From Margaritispora aquatica (lineage: Eukaryota > Ascomycota > Leotiomycetes > Helotiales > Discinellaceae): a stretch of 64,000 nucleotides of DNA. The notes beneath the pieces were generated by a model. The model did no database searches and had not been told where the DNA came from. It was given only the letters and a program-made list of their open reading frames with translations. The position numbers were made by a program, and so were the translations under genes. The stretch lies in contig VJWN01000006.1 in NCBI GenBank assembly GCA_007644065.1, positions 682,001 through 746,000 of the forward strand, in the 5' to 3' direction. Positions 34,370-45,268 of this stretch are shown piece after piece; position 1 is the stretch's first letter, and the number at the start of each line of letters is the position of its first letter.

Positions 34370-34976
34370 TCTTGATATCGGAGATAATGAACTGTGTCAC
34401 AGTGTTTTTTGGTGTGGCAAATGGAAGAAGAGGTGAGAACGCGTTGAGGTGAAACAGGATGTCAGCGCGATATCAGCTGACCAGCGTAAGCATTTCACGT
34501 TCCCTTCAATGGAGGTGGAGTAGATTAACCCAATCCAAAGTTACTTGGTTTGATCAATCTATAAAATCAAGAACTTCTTACCCTACGAAAACAGAAACAG
34601 GAAATGACCAAGGCACAGTACCTAAACAGGCGGGCGACTTAATGTGCTCTGAGACATCTTGCCAACGAATTGGCCAGCACGCTTTCCAGTGATCCAGCCA
34701 CTGGGTTTTGAAGTGGATCTTCATCCCAGCCACCAGGGATAACCATAGATCTTGTGTTTAGCTCTACAACCTGCATCTGCAAGCTAGGAGGAGTATAGTT
34801 CAACTGCTTGCCAGTCCTAGCTTACGTCCTGTGCGATTCCCGGTGCATAAAATTCCACATTGTTAGTACAGAGTATTGTGTTGATAGTATTGTTGTGCTT
34901 GGAAGCACAGACATCAAATCAAGTCTTCTTTTGCGTACAGTTCAATCTCATTCAACGTCTTTCTTCCACCGTCAAG
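34370..34976. other. intergenic between divergent genes
   Basis: Promoters of ATL1 and the GPI-type protein gene. Open frames at 34459-34692 and 34808-35119 have no support. Confidence 0.45.
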
Positions 34977-36388
34977 ATGCACTTCAGCACGAGGATGCTA
35001 GGTCTCCCGGCATCGCTACTTCTTCTCATCATTTCAAAAACCTCTGCGATCCAAATTGGGCAGAATGGCGATGTCTTGGTGCACCATCCCCAAAATATCG
35101 GAGATATCGAAGATATTGAGAGCTTGCCCGAGCCAAGACAACCAGTGGGTGTCATGAAGATGAGTTCTGATGAGGGAGAGAAATTCTATCACGAATACTG
35201 GCAGTACGAGGAAGACTTTGGAAGGTTAAACAAACCGCTTGTGCCAGTGAGAAGAGATGATGGGAGTGGAGTGTTGGCAAATGTGTCAATGCATTTCACA
35301 GCACCGTTGGGCCTACATACGAACTACGAATCTAGTTACGAGGACTTGAAGGCGAAAAGGCTTCTGGAAGGACGAAATGCTGCCGCCGCCTTAGCTATAC
35401 TTGAGAAGAGAGACTTTGTTTGCCCTACTGGCTACAATAGCTGCTCGGCCATTGGTTATCCAAACAGTTGTTGCTCTACAACAGAAACTTGCTTCGTCAT
35501 CCAGGATACTGGATTGGGTCCTATAGGTTGCTGCCAGAAGGGATACACATGTGGAGGAGCTATCAGTACCTGTGGTTCAGTAAATACCGCGTGCCCAAGT
35601 AATCTAGGAGGAGGTTGTTGCATACCCAATTTTGTTTGCGCGGGCGTTGGCTGTAAGTTCTCAGAGGCGTTGAACTGATACGATACTAATGCCTTGCAGG
35701 TGTCATAAATCCATCAGTGGTCACAACTACAATCACTCAGATCTTTACAGTATCAATCTTCTCATCTTCAACACGTCTCACAACAATTGTTACAATATCA
35801 ACATCAACATCAAGTCCTTCACCAATCTCATCCCCAACATCAACTGTACGGCCAGCCAGTTCGACGACGACAACGACATCAACTCCGATATCTTTCACCG
35901 GAAGTTCAAGTGGCACAGGCGTCGGTGGAGTCCGTCCAACAAGCATCACCTCATCCTTAAGCAGTATAAGTACTTCAATTACGGAGACAACATGCCCGAC
36001 CGGCTTCTATGGCTGCTCAGCCTACTACCAAGGTGGTTGTTGCCGCACAGGCAGAGACTGCAACCCCACATCGTGTCCTCCTATTGCTTCTACAACTATT
36101 ATTAGCAGCGGTGTGACGATCGTTGTGCCTGTGGGAGCGGCGGCCACGGTTGCAATACCGACAGGAACCTGTGCAACGGGATGGTCGAGTTGTGCGGCTA
36201 GTCTTGGAGGAAATTGCTGCCCAAGTGGTTGGGGCTGTGGCACTGCGAGCTGCTCTTCCGTTGGACCAAGCTCGACCGTCGTTGAGCAGAAAGCAAGCCC
36301 GAATGTAGGGTCTAAAGATGGAATGAAGGTAGCATTGTCGATATGCACAATCGTGGCATCTTTCTGGATAGGAATGGCTCTGGTATAA
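34977..36388 (+). CDS. secreted Cys-rich GPI-type surface protein
   Basis: Model: join(34977..35652, 35700..36388), 454 aa. A signal peptide (MHFSTRMLGLPASLLLLIIS, cut near KTSA) precedes a 120-residue acidic region with KR/RR sites (LEKRDFVCP). Then come Cys-rich modules: CPTGYNSC...CC...C, a short CPSNLGGGCC...C, a 95-residue Ser/Thr tract, then CPTGFYGCSAYYQGGCC and CATGWSSCAASLGGNCC, each ending C-x4-C or similar. The C-terminus is hydrophobic (KVALSICTIVASFWIGMALV) after a small-residue region (QKASPNVGSKDG), as expected for a GPI anchor. The role is unknown; cell-wall or adhesion proteins share this build. ATG 34977 was preferred over 34860 because it starts the signal peptide. KR at the module boundary suggests Kex2 cleavage. 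Confidence 0.82.
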
Positions 36389-37393
36389 GTTCACTCGCCT
36401 ACAGAGCATTGGCGGTTGGAATGAGATTCGGTTCATAACTGTCCTACTATTAATCAACGATTGAGATCAATGATTAACCAAGTAATGAAGCGTTGGGTTT
36501 CTCGTTGCAGGATTGCTAGAGGACTTAAAAGTGTCGTAGAATTTTGCCTGATTCTTGTGATTCGGAATTTGATGAACGACTTACAGCAATAATGGGACAA
36601 GGCGTTAGATTGTGGGGACATCGGTGTAGTATAACGATTTGATACTATATGAATGAGCGATAGACTATGAGGTTATGTACTTAATATGAAATATGCTGCT
36701 TTTGATTCTTTCTTAGTCAACACTATTGAGCTATGCATTAGTTCGCTTGTGTGTCGTGGTTCAATGGATTGCGATGTTTCCAGTAATAACAAAGGTCATT
36801 TCTATGACATGTCCGTGATACAACATCATTGTACATGGTGAATTATTGCTACCCTCGTTTTCCAAGGCAATTTGTACTTTTTACCCTAAGTCGTCCATCT
36901 TCCCTGTGTTGTTGGTCGTGACTGCATCGTCATCGGCCCAACCTCGCTCTGTTCCATACGTGGGGTAACAAAACAAATGTGACCCTCATTCCGAACAAAC
37001 CACACCACCACGCCTCAGCATTTTACCAGCGTATCAACCCCATCGACGTACATATTTCGCTCTTTGCGCATATCCAAGCTGCAGGAAATACCGTACCCCA
37101 CGTATGCAACAAGCTGCATCTTGAATTTTCAGTCAGCAAACGAGCGAACGGCAGGAAGGAGTGCGAGAGTCGGAACTGGAGGGAGGCATCACGCGAGGAT
37201 TGGGATTTTCTTCCTGCTAGGTACTGGTGGTACTGAAATCGAGGGCGGGAGCATATAAAGCTATCAAGTTCTCTGCTCTTCTTCCAGGATTTGTCATTCC
37301 GAGTCGAATTGTTTACAAACAACGAACAAATACTCTCAGCACGTACATCAATTGCGCCATACAGTTCGACATCCTACAACAAACAAAAATATC
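36389..37393. other. intergenic, no gene seen
   Basis: Downstream flank of the GPI-type gene and promoter of YPI1. Nothing else supported. Confidence 0.45.
37254..37259 (+). promoter_or_regulatory. TATA-like box of YPI1
   Basis: TATAAA 135 bases before the YPI1 ATG, a plausible distance for a fungal promoter. Confidence 0.4.
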
Positions 37394-37989
37394 ATGGCAG
37401 CCTCACATCGTGGTGGAAGCGGGCAGACACGCCAGCAGACATCGAGTACCGATTCACAAACCACAGTAGCCCAGGCACCTAGGCAGGCGGTGCTGCGGTT
37501 ACGAGGCGCAACGAGGCAACAAGAGAGGGAGAACGAGGTCGTAGATGAGAGTGAGGGCAGTGCAAGTGGGGGTAGGGCAAGCAGGAGGATACAGTGGGCA
37601 GAGGATGTGGTGGACAACGAGGGATTGGGCAGGAAGAAAAGCAAAGGTACATCTATACCCCTCGGATTTCTCGAATGTGTACGGAGGGGAGTGGGCACAG
37701 CGGGAACTTGAGGTCTAGGAATCAGCTAACGCCCTGTTTAACAGTATGCTGCATCTACCATGCACCCAAAGCCTTCGGCGAGTCCAGCGACGAGAGCTCC
37801 TCTGACTCAGACGATAGTGATAGTGCCGATGATGGGGCGGCGAGACCAACACGAGGCGTGGGGCATGGCCATCATGGGCACAACCACGGCCATGACCACG
37901 GCAAGGCTGGGAAAGGGAAGGGCAGAGCGAGTAGTCCGAACGCATACGAGAAGATGCCGAAGACTACAAAGAAGGCGGTTCCGAAGTGA
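37394..37989 (+). CDS. YPI1: protein phosphatase 1 inhibitor Ypi1 (inhibitor-3 family)
   Basis: Model: join(37394..37646, 37745..37989), 165 aa. The inhibitor-3 (PPP1R11/Ypi1) core spans the splice: SRRIQWAEDVVDNEGLGRKK followed by SKVCCIYHAPKAFGESSDES. It includes the PP1-docking RIQW variant of RVxF and the Cys-Cys-Ile-Tyr segment. A His/Gly run (GHGHHGHNHGHDHGK) follows the acidic SSDSDDSDSADD patch and resembles a metal-binding tail. Ypi1 binds and controls the nuclear PP1 catalytic subunit Glc7 together with Sds22. The N-terminal 45 residues are Gln/Ser/Arg-rich and disordered. The 98-nt intron falls inside the docking region. Confidence 0.92.
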
Positions 37990-38936
37990 GCAAGGTTTCG
38001 ATGACGAGTTTGATTGCATTATTGGCGTTTGAGGGGCATTGGGCCGGATTGGCAAAAATCCTAGGGACATTGACAGAACATATGACTTGCATGGATGGCG
38101 TTTTGAATTAGAGTCTATCATGATTTGGTACTATAGCATACGAGCGCCCTCTTCAGATGCCGTTGAAGACATCAATCATTAGTTAGGTGCTTAGAAAATG
38201 CATAGCATTGTGTTTTCTACAAAGATTAAATTGCAGTCTTTCTCAATTGCATACATCCTTCTCTCCTCGTCTACTTTTCCCATCTTGCCAATAGATTTTT
38301 CGACTACAATTTAGTGCTCGAGTTCAAATACTAATGCTGGTTTTACCATTATAAAAGTGCTTGGCAGGTAGTCTTAGAGAGCTGGTGAAGCGAGCTCGTT
38401 GGTAAAGTAAATCAATTCCAGTGAACGAATATCAAATCTAAGTCTACAAAGTCACTCTTTGCGTGCTTTCGTAATTCCTCTCTCTAGCTGTACCTGTCTC
38501 ATGCAAACGCCTGGTTAATTTTTGGAAGGTAGTTTACTGTTTAAGTGTTGGGTGATTACTTATAGTTTCGCTCGAAATCTAGGCAAATTCAGACCTAGCA
38601 CCTTGATACTCATGGGTGTTGCTGCTATGTTGGCACAGGTTGTAGATTTGATAGAGTTACAAAGCGTAGGAAGTCATCAAAGTAGGGAATCGCAGATATG
38701 CTTTTGCATTGTCTCCAAAGAAACGCCACGAAGAACTCTATATACAATGAAAGTCGTCAAAAATCAAAAGACCTCCCAAGATCCAACCCGAATGTGAGGC
38801 AGCATATATACACGAAGTATGCAGAAACCAAGAAACAGGGCACCAGCCCCTCGAGCCAGACCAGCTAGCTGTTAGCAAGCAGCTCAGCTCCCTCGCTGTT
38901 GTTTTTATGTCTGTTGAGACAGAGCGAAATGCTCAT
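37990..38936. other. convergent intergenic region
   Basis: 3' flanks of YPI1 and the polygalacturonase gene, AT-rich, no gene supported. Confidence 0.45.
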
Positions 38937-40367
38937 CTAGCACGAAGCGCCGGTAGGGACGTTCGAACACTTGCTGCTAGTTGCACCTCCGGTGATGGAG
39001 ACACCGCTCCAAGTCCATGACGAACAAGCGCCGCTTGCGCAAAGAATGTAGACTGGTTTTGTTAGCCGATGTTCATCTTGATCTTGAAGGTGGAGGAGAT
39101 GGAAAGAGGACGTACTATTGGTACCCGAGCTGGCAACGGTTCCGGTGACACCTGAGACCGTTAAATCGGTGATAGGGACGCCTGAAGTAGGAGTTCCGGT
39201 TGGGGAACCGTTCTCGTAATCTTGCTCGATGACGATTCCATATTTGGCAATGCTTGACATAGTGATATCCTGTAAGGGGGATCTCAGTTAGTTTGCGGAT
39301 TCCTCTGGCAGTCTCAAAGTCACAGTTAGGGGTGGAGCTTACCTTGAAGGTCACGCCTGATACGGATCCTGTCGCGCCTGACACTGTCTTGATTCTGATC
39401 CCGTTGTCTGAGCTGGTGACGGTGGAGGAGGAGATGGTGACAGTCTTTACGGTGTCTACACTCCTGTTAGTCATAAGGCTTCAGCAAGTGTTGTCAATAT
39501 GTAACCTACTATCGGTACGTCCTCCAACGGATCCAATAGAAAGACCGTGACCACCGGAGCAAGTTCCACCAGTGAAAGTAATGCTTGTTCCAGAGTTGAT
39601 AGCCAAGCAATCATCTTGGTTCTTGACGTTAGCTCCTGAGATGGTGATGTCTGATGAAGATCCAACATCGAATGCATCGGTGTTGTGTCCTCCATTCGTA
39701 ACATCTCCGGCAGAGTTATCAATGGTCACATCAGAGATAGCAAGGCCAGTGGCGCTGTTGATAGAGAAACACTGGACTGGCGTATCTTTGATGTTCAAGC
39801 CCTTGATGGTGGACGTGCCCTTGAGCGAATGGGCATAGAAGAACTTTGGCTTGGTCTTGCCTCCGTCTATGTACTGTCAGTAGGCAAAAGATGTGTCTAA
39901 AAAAGATCAACTTACTGCTACCCTCGCCATCCCACCATTTGGCTCCGTTCCCATTCAATACATGGCCGGATGCACCAGACACAGCAATATTGGTACCAGA
40001 TACCGAGAAGAGAGGACCGGACCACTCTTCATATCCCCAGGTTGTCTCTCCTTCAAAGATGACCTTTTGATTCATTAGTTATTGCCTTGGAATGATTGTG
40101 CCAAGGACTTACCGAAGTACCGCTGGTCAACCCAGTCATGTCGAGCGTAGTTCCTGAAGGAACAGTGATGCCAGACAAGACGATTGTAGCGCAGCTTGCC
40201 TTTGAGGCTTTTGCAGCAACTGCATCGGTAAATGTGCAGGAAGCACGCTTATTGATAGTCTTGGTCCCCAAGCTCATATCGGGAGCTGGAGTTGGCATTG
40301 GAACAGCCGAGACGAGAGCACAGCCAGCACCGAGAGCCAGCCCCAAAGCTTGAAGTACTTGAACCAT
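38937..40367 (-). CDS. endopolygalacturonase (GH28), secreted
   Basis: Model: complement(join(38937..39052, 39116..39269, 39343..39455, 39510..39866, 39916..40063, 40113..40367)), 380 aa, usual for fungal endo-PGs. A signal peptide ([20 protein letters not shown]) and short propeptide ending NKRAS (Kex2 site) precede the beta-helix. All catalytic motifs are intact: NTD (about 196-198), DD in NQDDCLAI (219-220), GHG (240-242) and RIK (about 274-276), so it should cut alpha-1,4 bonds of homogalacturonan. Cys pairs at the end (CASGAC, C..VPTGASC) match the family. Five introns are supported by continuity; intron 1 ends AAAG and intron 3 uses GTGTAG, which restores GGRTDNTVKTVT. Divergent from the pectin methylesterase gene. 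Confidence 0.95.
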
Positions 40368-40490
40368 TCTGAAATTTTGTAGTGAAAGATGAGATTGAGC
40401 TGAGAAGTGAATGTTTTTGGATGGGATATCAAGGAAAGAATGCAAGTGCTGAAGGCTTGATGGAGAGAGCCAAGAGCGGCCAAGCTTGCT

Positions 40491-40498
40491 CTTTTATA
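40491..40498 (-). promoter_or_regulatory. TATA box of the polygalacturonase gene
   Basis: Reads TATAAAAG on the minus strand, about 125 bases before the ATG at 40367. Confidence 0.5.
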
Positions 40499-41792
40499 CA
40501 GAATGAGGAGAACTGGTAAGGAGACATCTTTCCATAGAACTATATGAGGCTCACATAACTCTTCATTCCACTGGGATTTGCTTTCTCGACTTTCGTTCAA
40601 GATAGAGCAACGCCCCATCATGGTGACATGCCGACTCCAATAGGATGTAATGCATGACCGGCACTTCTTTTCCGCTGAGTGCTGATCTTATGAGGGATTG
40701 GGGAATGTGCGGACGTCATGCAACAAATAACGTGATGGCAAATAAATTAGAGGGAGGCAAAGAAGCATCTCATTCTCTTGTCAGAAAGTCTTGGTGAGGC
40801 TTGTTGCACAAATGTTAACATGGGTATAAAATTGAGACGAAAGGGGCTCGCTTAATTTGGATGAAGGGGGATTTGTGGGGTACATATTGTGGTTGATCAT
40901 CTTGATATGACTGGTGGCTTTTCATCTCTCCATCTGGAAACCATAATTAATTGGCTAGGTTTCTTTCATCTGATCAAAACCGGCTCATGTTATGGATTGA
41001 AGTCAAAGCTTTGCCAATTCAAATAAGCTTCTTGCACCCTTGTAATGCTCCACTACCAGCTTCCTCGGCGATGGAAGAAGCTTCGTAGTCAAGCTTGATC
41101 TACAAAGCTTCGAATAGCGAACAGGCCGAATACGATATGACATTTAGAGAGGCCTTCAAACCTGAAGATCAATGAAGTAGGCAATTCAAGAGATCTCTGA
41201 TCTATTATAGGCTAACTATTGGTACTACTCAACCTCTTTCTAAATCTACATAAGAGCCAGTACAATGCACGATGCTTTCAGATCACAGGTTGTCCAATAG
41301 TATTCAGTTTGGTTGAAACTTCTGTTGAAAATGAAGCTGTTTACCAATGCCATCCTAGTTGGCATACGAACACATGATTCTTGTAAAGTGCGGGTGTTTC
41401 AGACAGTAACGACAACCCCGTTCGATAATCTAGACCGGACAAAATCCCAAATCCGAAGCTGAATCGATGTTTCTATTTAATTTGGATTTTGTCTATTGTG
41501 GTCACTCAGTTACAATAAGAATTCATAACTAGACAGCTGTGACGGTTTCCATCTGCTTTACAGGTGGAAATTCCGGTTAGTAGAGAAGGCCCAAAGTTCC
41601 GCCATGAATTTTGAAAGTCAGCTCTTGAAATTAGCAACTATGCTTGATTCTCCTTGTTCAATTCCCCACATGTTCGGAGACTTACAACACAAGCAATTGC
41701 GGCAGTCTTTCTGTGAAGCTTTGCTTCCGTCTTGGCCATCCACAATTTGGCCATGGCAATTTACTTTGCCCTGCCTCTGCTAGACGAGTACG

Positions 41793-41798
41793 TATATA
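41793..41798 (+). promoter_or_regulatory. TATA-like box of the pectin methylesterase gene
   Basis: TATATA about 110 bases before the ATG at 41904, followed by a CT-rich leader. Confidence 0.4.
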
Positions 41799-41903
41799 GT
41801 CTTTGCGTGTTCGTCTCAAGTTTTGTGACATCGTTTGTTCTGTTCTCCTACCCACTTTTTGTTCTATCAAACTTCACACATTCTCTTCAGAACTTCGCAC
41901 ATC

Positions 41904-42940
41904 ATGCGTTTCTCTTTACTTTCTCTGAGTACTTTCGTCAGTGCTGTCTTGGCTGCTGGACGGACCACAGCTCCCACTGGTGCTCTTACTGTTGGAACAG
42001 GAGGCAAATATTCTACTGTAAGGAACTTTGTTAGAAGCTTTAGAACCTTACTAATAATTGGTAGGTCCAAAAAGCTGTCGATGCTCTGAGCAAAACCTCA
42101 ACAACTGCACAATCTATTTTCATCTACTCCGGAACATACAGCGAGCAGGTTACAATTCCAGCCCTCAAGTCAGCTCTTACCGTGTACGGATACACAACCA
42201 ACACCGCTTCATATACTAGCAATGTCGTCACCATCACCCACAGTTCCTCTTTGTTGAGCGGTGCTGCCAACGATGAGGCTACTGGAACTGTCATCAACCT
42301 ATCAGCAAACACCAAGTTTTACAACGTCAATATCAAGAACACCTACGGCAAGGGATCTCAGGCCATTGCACTTGCTGCATACAACACTCAGCAAGGATAC
42401 TATGGTGTTGGTCTATATGGATACCAGGACACTCTTCTCGCTCAAACCGGAAGTCAAGTGTATGCTAAATGCTACATCGAGGGTGCCGTTGATTTCATCT
42501 TCGGTCAACACGCCGTTGCTTGGATCGATGGATCAACTATTGCCGTCTCAGCTGCTTCCAAGGGTGCCATCACTGCCTCAGGTCGTGCTGCTTCCAGCGA
42601 TGCTTCTTACTATGTTATCAACAAGTCTACTGTTGCTGCCAAGTCTGGTGTTTCAATCACTGCTGGCTCCATCTTCCTCGGTCGTCCATGGGGAGCCTAC
42701 GCTCGTGTCATCTTCCAGAACACCTCTTTGAGTGCAATCATCGCTTCTGCTGGTTGGGAAGTTTGGAGTGCATCCGACACACGCACTTCTAACGCCGTGT
42801 TGGAGGAGTATGGCAATACTGGCACTGGTGCTTCAGGCACTCGTGCCAGCTTCTCAAAGAAGCTCAGCGCTGCTGTCACTATCAAGACAATCTTGGGAAG
42901 TACTTACACTTCATGGGTTGATACTACCTACTTGTCTTAG
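41904..42940 (+). CDS. pectin methylesterase (CE8), secreted
   Basis: Model: join(41904..42017, 42065..42940), 329 aa. Signal peptide MRFSLLSLSTFVSAVLAAG, then the beta-helix enzyme. Family motifs are intact: SGTYSEQV, SQAIAL (Gln about 137), GYQDTLLA (Gln159/Asp160), VDFIFGQ (catalytic Asp181) and LGRPWG (Arg245, Trp247). It removes methyl esters from homogalacturonan, making it a better substrate for the polygalacturonase encoded 1.5 kb away in the opposite direction. The 47-nt intron falls right after the GTGGKYST segment. No pro-domain (PMEI) is present, as usual in fungi. Confidence 0.95.
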
Positions 42941-43653
42941 ATCGCGAATTGGAACAAATAGGAGGTGGAAAGTGTAGATAAAAGGTTCGCTTCTGATGCT
43001 GTATATATTTGGACACTTCTTTGGACATGGCGGGATGAAGTGCCGTTCAATATATTCTGTACATAAGATATTAGCAATTGCCTTTGCAAGGCTTGTATAT
43101 CATTTATGATTTACCTGTTGGTTTCTCTAAAATATTGAGAAATATATATATTGAGAAAGTGATGTGATGAGTAAAGCGGCAGCCAAAGTAGTAGTATGAA
43201 TTTGTGCTCAAGTTGGCTGTTTCCAACGCTGCTTTGATATTCTATAAACTGCTGTTTGCATCACCGTGCAGAAGGCAGAGCTCCCCTGTACTTGCATGGA
43301 AGTTGCCGCAGAACATTTTCCTGGATGGTGGAGTTATAAAATAACCCAATCGCAAAATTTATATCCATTGAGTGACTGATAATCGTGCTATGTTCTGATT
43401 GTCGGCATTCCATGTGATACAACAAGGCTGCTCTGCATTCCTAACTTGCTTTTGGACGAGGCGAAAGACTTGGGGTATTGCCAAACCACGTACACGGATT
43501 TACCGGAGCAGAGCTGGTGCGTTGCCTTGATATCCTGTCAGCAATTATTCGAAAGACCTCGGAGGACGATAACAGCTACAGGCAGAGAGTAGATCCTTGT
43601 GATCACTGGTGTTGCTGTAAATCTGCGAAGCAAATACTAAGCACCCTTCAACA
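42941..43653. other. intergenic, no gene seen
   Basis: 3' flank of the pectin methylesterase and promoter of the DUF1279 gene; AT-rich. Confidence 0.45.
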
Positions 43654-45005
43654 ATGAACACCATGTTTAGAACCACCACCTCCGGCGCAAGAGCTGTGCG
43701 AACTCTTCAGCTGTCCTCTCCTGCAATAATACGCTCTACACTTCACTCCTCTCGCAACTTCACACAGCGCAGTCTCCCCTCTGCACGCGCAGCAAAGCCC
43801 TCTCCTGGCACAGGCTTCACATTCAGCTCCCACGCACGGCCTACCCAGTCCTCAACCATCCTGCAGAGACTCCGAAACCTAAACACAAGATTTCTACATA
43901 ACACACGCTCAAGGCGAAGCGCAGCAGTGACAGGGGCAACGGAAGAGCCGACTACGCTGGGTGGAAGATTGAAGAAACTGAGCAGAGAGTATGGATGGAG
44001 TGCGCTAGGGGTGTATTTACTACTGAGTGCCCTGGATTTTCCGTTCTGCTACCTATTGGTCAGGACACTGGGAACGGATAGGATTGGTGAGTGAGAACTT
44101 TCTCTTTGGGTTATGAATTGCGCTGGAGGAGAGCTTGAGCATGTATCAAGAAAGAGCTTCAGGATCCTTGAAAGGCATAAGCAGAAGATCTTCGAAACGG
44201 GGCATGGCCACACACTCAAAGCACCAAAACGGCATTATTTTGAAGCTCCAAGGTTGGAAATTAGCTGTCGGATCAAGTACGAAGTGGATAGAGGAAACAA
44301 AACTGCCCTCGTCTTTCCAAGCTTGCATAGAACTGTGGTGCACCTATTGTGCTGCTGTGGTATCGAAGCTCCTTCACTTGAAGAGCAACAAAAAGCCCCA
44401 GTCTTCCATGTATCCAATGCGGTGCTTGTATGGAGATCAACACTCCATGTTCTGTCATATAGCACTCTATAAGCAATGCCTCATGCCTCGTTCAGTAAAA
44501 AAGGAGGAAACAAACACTGACAAAATTTTAGGACGCTGGGAGCATACAATCATCGCTAATGTAGCAAAAGTGATTCCTGACTCGGTCAAACAAACATGGC
44601 ACGACTGGCGAGCAGCCATGAAGAAGGTGGAGACCGAAGCAACCGGTGACCAGAAGATCAATGACGGTGTAGAAATGGCGGGATGGGGTGTCGAAGAAGC
44701 AGACGAAAGGAACAAGAGCGAAGAAGCTAGTATGCCATCCGTTATTGAGATCCTCTAAGACATGTCGCTGATAAATAAAAACAGGTCTTGCAACACAGCT
44801 GGCACTCGCGTATGCCATTCACAAGTCTTTCATCTTTGTTCGTGTGCCTCTCACTGCAGCAGTGACACCTAAGATTGTCAAGATGCTTCGACAATGGGGA
44901 TGGGATATCGGGAAGCGAACCAGTAAGGAGACGAAAGCTATCAACCGTACGATTCGCCAGAAGCCAAAGGCACCAAAGCCTCGAACCTTCAAGAGGTCAT
45001 CATAG
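43654..45005 (+). CDS. mitochondrial DUF1279 (FAM210/Nat2-like) inner-membrane protein
   Basis: Model: join(43654..44086, 44532..44729, 44785..45005), 283 aa. The first 90 residues are Arg/Ser-rich without acids, a mitochondrial presequence (MNTMFRTTTSGARAVRTLQL). The DUF1279 core spans the exons: LKKLSREYGWSALGVYLLLS, then ALDFPFCYLLVRTLG, RWEHTIIANV, then LATQLALAYAIHKSFIFVRV and PLTAAVTPKIVKMLRQWGW. Two hydrophobic helices flank a charged loop. Yeast Nat2 and animal FAM210 proteins share this domain; the role is mitochondrial but ill-defined. The C-terminus is very basic (KAPKPRTFKRSS). The 445-nt first intron is long for this genome. Confidence 0.88.
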
Positions 45006-45268
45006 TAGTGCTCAATTCGTAGGCGGATGGGTAGCGAAAGAGAGGGCGGGTTGTATAATTGTAAAATAGATCTCGCGCTTGAGCATTTGAACATATCACG
45101 ATGTCGATGACTATAGACTTGCTGCTTTCAGGGATGGGTTTGTAAGAAAGTGTAAGCATATGGACGTGGCTATAACAAGCTAGAGGTGAGTTTGTCACTC
45201 AAGGATTTCATATGTAGTTATTCGAATGAAAACGCTTCACTTCAGACTGCTGGAAATATCAGAAAATA
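45006..45268. other. flank between the DUF1279 gene and the Tc1 element
   Basis: 3' flank of the DUF1279 gene up to the TA target duplication; nothing else seen. Confidence 0.4.

Larger units (their letters stand above)
40368..41903. promoter_or_regulatory. shared divergent promoter region of polygalacturonase and pectin methylesterase
   Basis: The 1.5 kb separating the two start codons contains no gene. TATA-like boxes lie near both starts. One GTGGGG word at 40875-40880 fits the SYGGRG CreA consensus; a single match carries little weight. Confidence 0.5.

Noticed and set aside
44135..44758. 207-codon ORF in the DUF1279 gene
   Set aside because: Mostly intron sequence joined in frame to exon 2; kept only as a low-interest observation.
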